The translations under genes were made by a program, and so were the position numbers. This document shows positions 45,119 to 55,999 of a stretch of 64,000 nucleotides of DNA, piece after piece. The notes beneath the pieces were generated by a model. It was given only the letters and a program-made list of their open reading frames with translations, ran no database searches and had not been told where the DNA came from. Origin of the DNA: Aegilops tauschii subsp. strangulata (Eukaryota > Streptophyta > Magnoliopsida > Poales > Poaceae); the NCBI RefSeq assembly GCF_002575655.3, contig NC_053039.3:218073622-218137621 (forward strand), given 5' to 3'. The first letter of the stretch is position 1. Every line of letters begins with the position of its first letter.

Positions 45119-46808
45119 AAAGATATTAGGTGGGACGGGGTGGCGCTTAGCGCCAATTCGGACAAGGATGTCCGCCGCTTGATTATTTCTCGAACCACAT
45201 GGTGGAATTCGAGCCCCTCGAACCGAGCTGACATTTTGAGGACGGCATTGCGGTAAGCCGCCATTTTTGGGTCCTTGGCGTCTAAGTCTCCATTTATCTG
45301 AGATATTGCGAGGTTCAAATCCCCACGCACCTCTAGGCGTTGAATGCCCATGGAGACTGCCATCCGAAGACCATGCAATAGAGCCTTGTATTCGGCTGCA
45401 TTGTTGGAGTCTGTGTATAATATTTGTAGTACGTATTGGACTGTATCTCCGGTGGGGGACGTCAGGACAACGCCTGCCCCCAGACCCGCCAGCATCTTAG
45501 AGCCGTCAAAATGCATGGTGCAATTGGAGTACGCGCCGTACTCTTTAGGGAGTTCGACTTCTGTTCATTCGGCGACGAAGTCAGCCAGTACTTGCGACTT
45601 AATGGCTCGCTGTGGTTTGTATATGATGTCGAACGGGAGGAGCTCTATGGCCCACTTGGCAATCCGGCCCGTGGCATCGCGGTTATTTATTATATCGTTG
45701 AGTGGTACTTCAGAGGCCACCGTGATCGAACACTCTTGAAAGTAGTGTCGTAGTTTTCGGGATGCCATGAAGACCGCGTATGCTATCTTTTGATAATGTG
45801 GGTACCGTGATTTGCATGGTGTGAGGACGGTGGATACGTAGTATACCAGCTTTTGAAGCAGGAACTTATGTCTGTCCTCCTCTCGTTCGACGACGAGCAC
45901 TGCGCTAACGACTTGATGTGTTGCCGCTATATATAACAGCATGGGTTCGCCAATGTTTGGCGCGGCCAGGATTGGGTTACTGGCCAATAGGGCCTTTATT
46001 TCTTCCAGTCCTGTCGTGGCTGCATCCGTCCACTCGAACTGTTCGGTGCGCCCAAGAAGGTGATAGAGAGGTAATGCCTTTTCTCCTAATCGGGAGATAA
46101 AGCGGCTTAAAGCAGCCACGCATCCAGTTAACTTCTGGATTTGCTTGAGGTTTGTTGGGATAGCCAACTCTGACAAGGCTCGAATTTTAGCCGGGTTTGC
46201 TTCAATTCCTCTATTGGAAACTATGAAACCCAGGAGCTTTCTGGCAGGATCACCGAAAACGCATTTTCCAGGATTGAGCTTGATGTCATATGTTCGGAGA
46301 TTATCGAACGTAAGCCTCAGGTCGTCTATTAAAGACTCGACGTGTCTGGTTTTGATGACTAAGTCGTCTACGTATGCCTCCACTGTTTTGCCGATTTGTG
46401 TTTCCAGGCATGTATGAATCATGCGTTGATAGGTTGCACCGGCATTTTTGAGCCCGAAAGGCATGGTGTTAAAACAGAAGGGGCCGTATGGAGTTATGAA
46501 TGCCGTTGCAGCTTGATCGGACTCCGCCATCTTGATTTGATGGTATCCGGAGTATGCGTTGAGGAAGCACAATGAGTCGTGTCCTGCGGTGGCATCGATT
46601 ATTTGGTCGATGCGAGGGAGGGGAAAGGGATCCTTTGGGCAAGCCTTATTGAGGTCTTTGAAGTCGATGCATAGGCGCCAGGATTTGTCCTTCTTTGGTA
46701 CCATCACCAGGTTTGCTAGCCAGTCCGGGTGTTTTATCCGGCTTCGAGTAACTTGGCTAGCTCCTCTCCCATGGCTTGTCGTTTAGGTTCTGAAAAGCGC
46801 TGCAGTGT
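45091..46808 (-). pseudogene. Reverse transcriptase and RNase H of the Fatima-like element
   Basis: RT frame 46707-45565: PKDPFPLPRIDQIID, FLNAYSGYHQIKM, MPFGLKNAGATYQRM and the catalytic YVDD (about 46370) are intact. The start of RT (46808-46709) is in another frame after a one-base loss near 46735. A TGA at 45565-45567, where the family has Trp, separates the connection domain from RNase H (45516-45091). RNase H has the acidic residues FDGS, NNAAEYKALLHGL and RGDLNL. It loses its frame before the integrase. Confidence 0.88.
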
Positions 46809-47891
46809 CTACTTGACCAGCTTGTATCCCTTTTGTATATTGAGGCTATGCTCGGCTAGCCTGTGCGGGATTCCTGGCATATCTGATGGGTGCCAGGCAA
46901 AGATGTCCCAATTCTCGCATAAGAACGTCCGTAGTGCGGCGTCGATTGTGGGGTCCAGCTGTGCCCCAATGGTTGCTGTTTTTGTAGAGTCCGTTGGGTG
47001 GACATGGAATTTGACAATTTCGTCCGCTGGCTTGAAAGAGGTGGATTTGAATCGCTTGTCGAGTATCACATCGTCCCTGTCCACTGTGGAGCGCAGCGCT
47101 GTTAGTTCTTCGGCTGCGAGGGCTTCGGATAGTGCTTCAAGGGTCAGTGCGGCTGTTTTATTTTCGGTGCAGAGTGCTATGTCCGGATCACTAGCTAGAG
47201 TGATTATCCCATTGGGCCCGGGCATCTTGAGCTTCATGTACCCATAATGGGGTATGGCTTGGAAGCTCGCGAATGCGTCCCGCCCTAGAAGGGCGTGGTA
47301 TCCACTATTGAACGGGGCCACTTGGAATGTTATCTCTTCGGACCTGTAATTTTCCGGCGTGCCGAATACCACATCCAGGGTGATTTTTCCCGTGCATCGC
47401 GCCTCCCGACTAGGGATAATTCCTTGGAAGGTAGTGCTGCTTTGCTCAATGCGGCCTTTGTCTATTTCCATCTTGTTGAGGGTTTCCTCGTAAATGAGGT
47501 TTAATCCACTGCCACCGTCCATGAGCACTTTAGTAAGCCGGAAGCCGTCCATAATCGGACTAAGGACCAAAGCGGCTGGAGCTCGGATAGTTTGGAATGG
47601 CGGTTCGTCACTGGCATTGAAGGTTATAGCCGTGTCGTTCCAGGGATTTGTTGCTGCAACGCGGCAGACTTCGGCGAGACTGCGGAGTGCTCGCTTGCGC
47701 CTGTTATTTGAGGCGAAAGTCTCGAAGACTGTCAATACCATATTGTTGCTTTCTACGGGATGGTGCTCTGCGGTATCGTTGATGAGGAGATCCTCGCCGC
47801 TCTTGGCCACTTGCCGAAGTATCCAACATGCTCTAAGGCTGTGTGTTGGTATGATATCCGGCGTGGTGTGAATATTGCATGGCCCATTGAG
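46809..47891 (-). pseudogene. Protease region of the Fatima-like element
   Basis: 333 codons from ATG 47810, with further upstream sequence in frame after a TAG at 47892-47894. The aspartic protease active site reads VLMDGGSGLNLIY, and the C-terminal motif HALLGRDAFASF is present. MKLKMPGPNGIITL and the RT leader (ENWDIFAWHPSDMPGIP) follow. The frame ends at a TAG (46809-46811), where related copies have Gln. The protease itself looks intact. Confidence 0.88.
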
Positions 47892-48830
47892 CTATCCCTC
47901 TAATACGGTTCCACACCCTGTAGTGGGCTTTGTTTTCTTTGTGATTTGATCGGGTGACTTGTGAGAGTGCGCCCTTTTAGTTCGGACGAAGGGTTTATTG
48001 AGGGCCGGTGGATCCCAGAATTTTGCTTGGGTTTTCCAGGCGCTTTCCATCGCACAGTACTTCTGTACTATGGCCGCCAAGTCAGCAAAGTGTACTATGT
48101 CACGGCGACGTATGGCGTTGAGGATTCCCTTGTCCGTGCAATTATTGCAAAATAACGAAATTGCATCTTCCTCTCGACAGTCCTTGACCTTGTTCATTAC
48201 AAGGAGGAATTTGGCCCAATAGTGATGCACTGTTTCTTGGGGCTCTTGTCTAACGTGGGAGAGATCGCTTGCATCTGGGTGGGTGGGTAGATTTAAGTCC
48301 AAACCCTGACCCGATCTGAGGCTCAGAAGAGCTTCCGAATTCGATAGTTCGGGATCTGGGATATTGCCCAATTTTTCTGGCCCGCTGTCCGATTCTAAGT
48401 TCGGAACTTGGGCCGTGTCCTCCCGCAGACGGGTATCCGGCTCTGAGAGCTCGGGAATCCGGACATAGTTCTTCCTCAAAATAGAGGAAGAATCGGTGCA
48501 TTGCTCCTCCACCACCGCTATCTGATGGGTGACCGGCGGAGAATTAATCTCTCTTTGATCCGGTTTAAGCCCGATCCGATCGTAATCTGTAGCGACTCCC
48601 AGGGTGGCGATGCGATCCAAGAGCTCATTCAAGGACGAAAGCTCCATTGAATCTATCTGCTCGGCGTATTCCAAGCTGGCGTGGAGGTTGTTTTCGATGA
48701 CCCGAGAAGTCATCGTCGGCGCTGCGGCCGAACGGGCGGTCATGACGAAGCCGCCTAGTCGGAGGGTTTGGCCTGAAGCCAGAGCTCCCCCAGAGGTGAT
48801 GTTGTCCTTGATAACAAGGCGAGCCATCAA
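47892..48830 (-). pseudogene. gag of the Fatima-like element, shortened
   Basis: ATG 48830 (MMARLVIKDNITSGG), 44 bp after the 5' LTR; 312 codons to a TAG at 47892-47894, in frame with the protease. The second half of the gag core is clear (RQEPQETVHHYWAKFLLVMN, then CNNCTDKGILNAIRRRDI). The first half (the W-rich part before it) is not visible, so there is an internal deletion near residue 190. The region after it has no CCHC knuckle. Confidence 0.75.
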
Positions 48831-48856
48831 ACCTTACCGTGAAGACACAGTGGAAC

Positions 48857-48874
48857 TCTCAATGAAAGCACCAA
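48857..48874 (-). other. Presumed primer-binding site of the Fatima-like element
   Basis: On the minus strand TTGGTGCTTTCATTGAGA directly follows the LTR. I cannot name the tRNA. Confidence 0.45.
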
Positions 48875-49353
48875 TGTCGGTGTCAAAACCGGCGGATCTC
48901 GGGTAGGGGGTCCCGAACTGTGCGTCTAAGGCTAATGGTAATAGGAGGCGGGGGACACAATGTTTACCCAGGTTCGGGCCCTCTCGATGGAGGTAATACC
49001 CACTTCCTGCTTGATTGATCTTGATGATATGAGTATTACAAGAGTTGATCTACCATGAGATATGAGAGGCTAAACCCTAGAAGCTAGCCTATGGTATGAT
49101 TGTTGTTGATGATGTTGGTCCTACGGACTAAACCCTTCGGTTTATATAGACACCGGAGGGGGCTAGGGTTACACAAAGTCGGTTACAAAGGAGGAGATCT
49201 ACATATCCGAATTGCCAAGCTTGCCTTCCACGCAAAGGAGAGTCCCATCCGGACACGTGACGAAGTCTTCAATCTTGTATCTTCATAGTCCAACAGTCCG
49301 GCCAAAGTATATAGTCCGGCTGTCCGGATACCCCCTAATCCTGGACTCCCTCA
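48875..49353 (-). repeat. 5' LTR of the Fatima-like element
   Basis: 479 bp. TATATAAA on the minus strand at 49141-49148. Confidence 0.93.
49141..49148 (-). promoter_or_regulatory. TATA box in the 5' LTR of the Fatima-like element
   Basis: TATATAAA on the minus strand, as at 39571-39578. Confidence 0.6.
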
Positions 49354-50354
49354 ATTAGATCTATGCCACCCAAGCCTGGTATTAACGAGTCTCTGAAATC
49401 TATTCAAATTTCTATTAATGAAAGTAGGGAGAGAACCGCTAGGATGCGAGCTAAGAGAGAATGGCTAGAAAAAGTATGTTCTTCTAGTTTTTGCGATAAT
49501 CATGATGAAGACCTTAAAGTAATTGGTGTGACTCTTATTGAATCTTTGTTTTCTAATATAAAACTTGATAAAGAAGGGGCCGCAGAAGAGTCAACTTTAG
49601 CTAGAAGGTGTCCCAATCATTTGGAGGGTGAAGATCTTAATGAAAAAAAAGAGATAAAAGTGGGTTTGGCGAGGTCAAAACTTTAACTAGTGATGAGCCC
49701 AATCTTTTGGATTTCAAGGATTTTAATTATGATAATTGTTCTTTGATTGAGTGTATTTAGTTGTTACAATCTATGCGTAATTCAACTCATGCTTATAATC
49801 AAAATAAGGCTTTTACTAAACATATTGTTGATTCTATGATGAAATCTTTTGAAGGAAAATTTAGTTGGAAGTTTAAATCCCTAAAAATCTATATGATGAA
49901 TGGGAACCTACTATTAAAATTAAGATTAAATATTATGAGTGCAATGCTTTGTGTGATTTGGGTGCTAGCGTTTCCACTATTCCAAAAACTTTATGTGATG
50001 TGCTAGGTTTTAATAAACTTGATGATTGTTCTATAAATTTGCACTTAGCGGATTCTACTATTAAAAAACCTATGGGAAGAATTAATGATGTTCTTATTAC
50101 TGCAAATAGGAATTATGTGCCCGTAGATTTTATTGTGCTTGATATAGATTGCAACTACATGCCCCATAATTCTTGGTAAACCTTTCCTTATAACTATTGG
50201 TGCAATTATTGATATGAAAGAAGGAAACATTAGATTTCAATTTCCATTAAGGAAGGGAATGGAACACTTTCCAATAAAGAAAATTAAGTTTCCATATGAA
50301 TCTATTATGAGTGCTACTTATGGATTGAATACCAAAGATGACAACACCTAGATC
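49354..50354 (+). pseudogene. gag end and protease of element C
   Basis: PPKPGINESLKSIQISINES and RERTARMRAKREWLE (49365-49475) continue the gag-protease linker, with stops at 49684 and 49758. The protease at 49949-50179 has the active site CDLGASVSTIPKTL and VDFIVLDIDC. A frameshift near 50165 breaks the following GRPF motif, and recognisable sequence ends at about 50350. No RT follows. Confidence 0.8.
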
Positions 50355-51240
50355 TATGCAATATGCCTAGGGCGTAAAACAATAGTGCTTGTTGGGAGTG
50401 AAAGTGCAACTAATCCTCGGGTGGTTTTGGTAATTCATAACAACATATAGCTCATTGAACTAATTAATATCCATTTAAGATAAATATTTCAAGAAGTTCA
50501 GTGAATGGCATGGCAAGGACTAGAGATGTGGACCCCTCAGAATTCTAAGGACATGTGTTGGCAAAAGCTCAAGACTCTTCATCTTTATTTTAGTGATCCA
50601 AGATCACATAGAGTCCATAGGAAAGCCAATACTATTAAAAGGGGATGAGGTGTTGCTTAATGGCTTGCTTGCTTAAATGCTTAGTGATATTGCTCCAAAA
50701 ACCCCAGCCACTTTCTCCATCCAAATATGTCAAAACCCTAAACTCCAACTTGGTCCCACCGATTCTTTCTATACGGCGCCATCGAGTTCATATGATATAG
50801 CCACTGCCAGAAATCCTAACAGTTCGGTCTCACCGATACGGGTCTTCGGTCTCATCGAGATGGCCTTGCCAACGCTCTGTGACTTGTTGCATTTACTTTG
50901 GTCTCACCGAGCTATGCAATCGGTCTCACCGAGTTGGGTTGACATTCTCTCTATTGCCTTATTGCTTCACTTCGGTCTCACCGAGTTGATGCAATCGGTG
51001 CCACTGAGGTGATGTTTGCCCTAAGCCCTATCATATCGGTCTCACCGAGTTGTTCCAGTCTGTCCCACCAAGATTCCTAACGTTCACATTTTTGAACTAA
51101 TCGGTGCCATCGAGTTTAAACATTCAATCTCACCGAGATGGGTCAAATGTGTGTAACGGTTGGATTTTGTGTGGAGGCTATATATACCCCTCCACCCCTT
51201 CTCCTTATGTGAGAGAGCCATTAGAACGTGCCTACACTTC
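50355..51240 (+). mobile_element. Part of an unrelated LTR with CGGTCTCACCGAG words
   Basis: Starts near AGTGCTTGTTGGGAGTGAAAG and has about ten variants of TCGGTCTCACCGAG between 50824 and 51135, then TATATATACCCC at 51179-51190, before the LTR at 51241 cuts in. This is the layout of U3 and TATA of another Triticeae LTR family I cannot name with confidence. Confidence 0.6.
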
Positions 51241-52427
51241 TAATACGTCTCCAACGTATCTATAATTTTTGATTGTTCCATGATGTTATATTACCATTCT
51301 TGGATGTTTTACAATCATTTTATAGCAACCTTATATCAATTTTTGGGACTAACCTATTGACATAGTGCCCAGTGCCAGTTAATGTTTTTTTGCTTGTTTT
51401 ATTACTTCGCAGAAAATCAATACCAAACAGAGTCCAAACGCAGCGAAACTTTTTGGAGATTTCTTTGGACCAGAAGACACACGATGGGCCAAGGAAGTAC
51501 TAGAGGGGGCTCTGAGGGGAGCACAACCCACCTAGGCGCACCTAGGGGCCAAGGCGCGCCCTGGTGGGTTGTGCCCACCTCGGCCGCCTCCCGTACCGCC
51601 TCTTTGCTCTATAAATACCCCAATACTCCAAAAACCCTAGGGAAGTCGACGAAACACAATTCCAGCCGCCGCAAGTTCCAGAAACCACAGATCCAATATA
51701 GACACCATCACAGAGGGGTTCATCATCCTCATTGGTGCCTCTCCGATGATGCGTGAGTAGTTCATTGTAGACGGGTCCGTAGTTAGTAGTTAGATGGCTT
51801 CCTATCTCTCTTTTGATTCTCAATACAAATGGTCTCTTGGAGATCGATCTATTTTATGTAACTCTTTTTACGGTGTGTTTGTTGGGATCCGATGAACTTT
51901 GAGATTATGATCAGATCTATATTTTATCCATGAAAGTTATTTGAGTTTTTTTGATCTCTTATATGCATGATTGCTTATAGCCTCGTATTTCTTCGTCAAA
52001 TCTTTGGTTTAGTTAGGCTGACTAGATCGATTTTTCTTGCCATGGGAAGAGGTGCTTTGTGATGGGTTCGATCTTACGGTGCTCAATCCCAGTGACAGAA
52101 GGAGAAATGACACGTATGTATCGTTGCTATTAAGGATAACAAGATGGGGTCTATACCTACATGAATATATCTTGTCCACATCATGTCATCGTTCTTATTG
52201 CATTACTCCGTTTTTCCATGAACTTAATACACTAGATGCGTGCTGGATAGTGGTCGATGTGTGGAGTAATAGTAGTAGATGCAGGCAAGAGTCGTTCTAT
52301 TAATCTTGGACGTGATGCCTATATAATGATCATTTCCTGGATATCGTCATAATTATTTGAATTTCTATCAATTGCCCAACAGCAATTTGTTTACCCGCTG
52401 TATGCTATTTTTCTCGAGAGAAGCCAC
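51241..52427 (+). mobile_element. WHAM/Sabrina-like LTR, interrupted by CACTA-2
   Basis: Starts TAATACGTCTCCAACG (the usual TG is TA) and follows the solo LTR at 8579 until AGAGAAGCCAC at 52427, where about 395 bp remain to be found on the far side of CACTA-2, outside the window. TATAAATA at 51610-51617. Confidence 0.9.
51610..51617 (+). promoter_or_regulatory. TATA box of the LTR at 51241
   Basis: TATAAATA followed by CCCC, as at 8948. Confidence 0.6.
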
Positions 52428-52447
52428 CACTGGTACGCGTCGGTGCT
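52428..52447 (-). repeat. Terminal inverted repeat of CACTA-2
   Basis: CACTGGTACGCGTCGGTGCT; 26 identical bases with the inverted end at 26340, and strong similarity for about 170 bp. Confidence 0.9.
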
Positions 52448-52599
52448 ATACAAACGGGTTTTAACCCCTTTCCGCGATGGCATTTGGAACCGTCGCCAAG
52501 TGAGTGTGGGCGATAGGGGGGGTCCTTCCCACACGACCCAGAAATCGTCGGGGATAGGCCCTCCTGGGACACATGCTGGGGCCGTATGCGATCGAGCGA

Positions 52600-52960
52600 G
52601 GCATTGAAACCCAATCATTTCTGTAGGTATATACATCCCACACGGTGAATCCTAGAAAAACATTTCCGTAGGTATGTACATCCCACACGGTGAATCCCAG
52701 AAAAACATTTCCGTATGTATGTATGTATGTCACACACAGTCAATCCAAGGAATACGTTTCCGTTCTTATGTACATCCCACACAGTCAATCCAGGGAAAAC
52801 GTTTCCGTTTGTATGTACATCTCACACAGTTTTATGTGTACGCTCATGTGTGAAAGGTGTAACTATCACACACGCTCTGCCTTGGTTAATTGTTTGCTTT
52901 TATCAACTACATCACACACGATTTGATGAAGAAAACTGTGTGGCATTGGGCTATCCATCA
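52600..52960. repeat. Subterminal repeats of CACTA-2
   Basis: Five units of about 48-55 bp reading CATTTCCGTA(G/T)GTATGTACAT followed by CCCACACGGTGAATCC and variants (52615-52830), then ATCACACACG words. They match, inverted, the units at 25985-26100. Confidence 0.85.
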
Positions 52961-53209
52961 GAAGCGCTTTTACTGCTAGAACCGTTTGCAAAGTTCCATG
53001 ACACATTTAGCAGGTTTATTAGTTTACAATTAATAATTCTAGTATTATGCAAATTCACATTTCATATCGAACAGCTATTTGCCAATTTCATATCAGGCAC
53101 ATAAATATATTATAACATCATAGTATGATAGCTACATGAAAATAGCACAGTACAACATATAGCTAGTTCAACTTCATAAGAACAATATTAGAGCAATATA
53201 TTCATTTCT

Positions 53210-54601
53210 CTAATTGAGATCATCCAGGCTCGTCTTATCCACCTCTGCTTTCAGTTCAGTAAGAACCTATTTTGCACGGGCCAACTGGGAAAGTGCCTCC
53301 TCCTTCGCCAACACCATCTTAGCAAAGTCCGATTAAAAAAATCTGAGCTCATTCTCCACCTTCCTCTTTTTATCCCGCATCTTCAAATATTATTCAGCGT
53401 TGACAACACTTTCTCTAAGCCTACATCTGTTCTCTTCCTCATACATGCTCCAGAGCTTCGCTAGGCACATCTTCATAGACTGTGGCCACTCTTGATCAAC
53501 CCATTCCAAGTAAGAACACTTCCATTCATCCTATAATATTTAAACTAGATCAGTAACAATTGTAGGGGAAATGGGTTTATAGCAACATAGAAAATCACCA
53601 ATGCTTATTTTGAAAACTAAAGAAACATGTTAATTATGACATATCTTCTCACAAAGATCAATGTGCAAATGAATTAATTGCTACTGAGACAACAACCAAA
53701 TTCTGGAACATCAGAAGCTATAATTAACTACAACAACGCTACAAGTTCTTAGTCATGTACAATAAATAACGAATTGAACATTTTATGAGGAAGGTAAATA
53801 TAACTGCAACAACATAGCGACAGTGTTTGGATGACAGCAAATTGATACTAACAGGTGTGCACATGCACAAATTTAGTAACATAGAACTAATAGCACTAAG
53901 GCCATCCACTATGTATGCCAAAACTGGGGTAAAGACAACTGTTGCTACATCTCGCACCGGTGCCCTGCACTAGCGAGCCGATGCAGCGGAAAAAATCAGG
54001 GACCCGGACTCCAGAGCATGTAGTTGCTCCGATGCCCGGTTCCTTCGTGCCATAAAGATTTAGTATTTTACTACTTGGCTGCTCGGATGTGTGGACCAAA
54101 GTTGGCTGCACAAACTGCTGAAGCGGTGCCAAATAATTTTCTAATGGCACCGCCGATGAGATGGCAACAATTTAAGATACTAGGTACAAACTGTGACACT
54201 GTCTTAGGATGCGTTTGGTTGAAGGTGTGGAATGAATGGGTTGGGACCGTGACAGTGTCTTAATCACATCTAAAAAATGATTTGTAACAACGAAAGAGGG
54301 TCTAACCTTCTCTACACATGCCAGAAACTTCCTCCCACTGTCCATAGATTCAAACGCAACTAGCTTCACGCATGGAGATTGATGGTGATAACGAGCAGAT
54401 AGATCTTCAGCCACCCCGCTCCATTCGTTGCCACTGATTGTCCTAGGGAGCTACAAGAGGAAGAAATGACTCAAATCGACCACCGGGTAAAAATCCTTCA
54501 TTCCAAGTCATAGCCCGAGAGAGAGAACAGAGGCATACCCGGGTGGTGAAGGAGTCATCACCAGAGGAGGAACCGCTGGAGAGGTCTTTAAAGAAGACCA
54601 T
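53210..54601 (-). pseudogene. GRF-type zinc-finger gene carried by CACTA-2, three exons, broken
   Basis: Exon 1 54601-54539 (MVFFKDLSSGSSSGDDSF; donor GTATGC). Exon 2 54450-54307 (acceptor TTGTAG; donor GTTAGA) reads PCVKLVAFESMDSGRKFLAC. Exon 3 53530-53210 (acceptor TTATAG) starts DEWKCSYLEWVDQEWP. The three join in phase. C-x18-C with GRKF inside, then K-C and Y-L-x-W-x-D, is the pattern of the GRF zinc finger, a nucleic-acid-binding fold. Exon 3 is then a charged coiled coil with in-frame stops NAE(TAA), RFF(TAA) and AK(TAG), so the copy is not functional. The gene lies just inside the terminus and reads toward it. Confidence 0.72.
53531..54306 (-). other. Large intron 2 of the GRF-type gene, with possible insertion
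   Basis: 776 bp. At 53890-54270 the composition changes and a hairpin GCGGTGCC ... GGCACCGC occurs (54123-54153), and GACACTGTCTTA / GACAGTGTCTTA words flank 54190-54260. A small MITE-like insertion is possible, but I cannot find paired ends. Confidence 0.4.
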
Positions 54602-55104
54602 GGCGACCCCGACGGTAGGATGCGAGACGACGAGAGCGAGGAAGCGGCTATAGCTTAGGAAGGAAGGAAGGAAGGAGGAAACAGGGGAAATGTGACTTGT
54701 GGTCGGGGAAAAAGGGGGTGGGGAAGGGGGGCGGGGGTAGATATTTTGGCGGTCGGCCAAAATTTTGGAAATGTGGAGGGAAACTTTGTGCGTGGTGCCG
54801 CCGGACCATTCACTTTGAACGATTGTGTGCATCGCAAATGATTCTTCTACTTTACGCGCATGGGATGAGTTTGATAATTCAATTTTTGGTGGAAATTTCC
54901 CCGGGTACGTCATTGCATAATTTAACATCGCTTGCTGATTTGGGCACACAGAAGAGCGTACAGCAGACAGACCAGACTTACTGAATCAAGCAATTTTAGT
55001 AATTAAACAGAGCTAGTTGACCTAAACATTGCTCTAACAAAAGACCATCATTAAAAACAAAGCCTAAGTACGCATAATTTTAACAAATCTGCCGCTGCGC
55101 CGGC
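54602..55104 (-). promoter_or_regulatory. Region between the GRF-type and alanine-rich genes
   Basis: Includes (GGAA)n at 54657-54677, a G-rich run at 54700-54740 and CACTA-type words ACGATTGTGTGCATCGCAAATG at 54818-54839 (matching 25940-25965). It is the upstream side of the GRF-type gene. Confidence 0.4.
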
Positions 55105-55773
55105 CTATGCGTCCCCGGTGTGAGATGAGACGTCGATGACTTGTCCTGGCGACATGCCGCCGTTGGTGGACTCCGCGTCCCCCCTGCTGAAGTCGACCAC
55201 GTCCTCGTCCTCGTCCTCGGCGCCGCCCTCAAGGTTGTAGTACTCATAGTAGTGGCTGTGCCAGAGATCGCGTTGGTACTCCACCGCTGATTCCTCGACG
55301 GACAAACTCTTCTCTACCTTGACCTCGGCCACGCGCAACTCCTCCTCCCGGCGCTCCTCGATCTTCGCCGCCTCCTGCATATCCAGCTCCCGCTCGGCGA
55401 CCTCTTAAGGAAGTAGGTGCTCCATGGCCACCGCCGCCTTTTCGGACGTGGGTTGCATGCTGGAGTCCGAGGTGGCCTAGAATATCTTGGTGTGTGCATC
55501 CTCGATCTTGGCGTGGATGGCATCGACCCGGGCCAGGGCGACATCGGCGACACGGACGACAGCTCGAGCGCTCTCGGCGTTTGCAGCCACCGTCGCAGCA
55601 GCTGCAGCTGCCTTGTCGGCTGCCGCAGACGCCCTCTCGGTGGAAGCGGCCCCGCTCAATGCGGATGCGGCGGCACTCTCCGCGTAGGCGGACGCGCTCT
55701 CAGCGCAGGCGGCAGCGCTCGGGGGGGACGCCGCCATCGTACGGGCCTTCACGAAGCGTTTCCACGGCGTCAT
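55105..55773 (-). pseudogene. Alanine-rich coiled-coil gene of CACTA-2
   Basis: ATG 55773 (MTPWKRFVKARTMAASPP). One frame of 223 codons with two in-frame stops: TAG at 55477-55479 (after AHTKIF) and TAA at 55405-55407 (after EHLLP). The first part is a long Ala/Ser/Glu stretch (AESAAASALSGAASTERASA), likely helical. The second part is charged and acidic (EERREEELRVAEVKVEKSL, EDEDEDVVDFS) and ends SSHTGDA. No domain is recognised. GC content is high compared with the neighbours. It may be an accessory gene of the CACTA family. Confidence 0.6.
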
Positions 55774-55999
55774 CTTTGCAAGAAGGGGGTGCGGGAATGG
55801 GATCGGTATTCGTGGATTCGGGGCTTGCCGGCACTGGAGCAAATGAGCCGGAGAAGCTTAAGGGGGGAGACTTAAATAGACCCAGATAATTTCATCACAA
55901 ACGGTTCCAACTGTGTGTGATGTTGTAGATATTTTTTATTAGCTGTGAAAGACGAATTTGGAGTAAAGTGGCTACGGATGGTGTTTTAAATGTACGAGA
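55774..55999 (-). other. Upstream side of the alanine-rich gene, with a CACTA word
   Basis: Frame open further upstream (to 55842) but the ATG at 55773 is better. CATCACAAACGGTTCCAACTGTGTGTGATG at 55893-55922 is a subterminal-type repeat, seen as two words of less than 20 bases. Confidence 0.4.

Larger units (their letters stand above)
39304..49353 (-). mobile_element. Fatima-like gypsy element, nearly complete, minus orientation
   Basis: LTRs of 480 bp (39304-39783) and 479 bp (48875-49353) with about 13 differences by eye (near 3%), and a perfect target duplication ATTAG (39299-39303, 49354-49358). On the minus strand the order is 5' LTR 49353-48875, gag, protease, RT-RNase H, integrase, then an ORF on the opposite strand, a polypurine tract (GTAGCCCCCGAA as seen on plus, 39784-39795) and the 3' LTR. 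The total is 10,050 bp. Integrase is intact; gag, RT and RNase H are broken. Confidence 0.93.
36401..50354 (+). mobile_element. Element C: Sabrina/WHAM-type gypsy element with 5' LTR, gag and protease, split by the Fatima-like element
   Basis: 5' LTR 36401-37985, primer site 37997-38014, gag 38210-39303 and 49354 on, protease to about 50350. RT, RNase H, integrase and 3' LTR are absent; the sequence changes abruptly to another LTR at about 50355. Confidence 0.8.
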
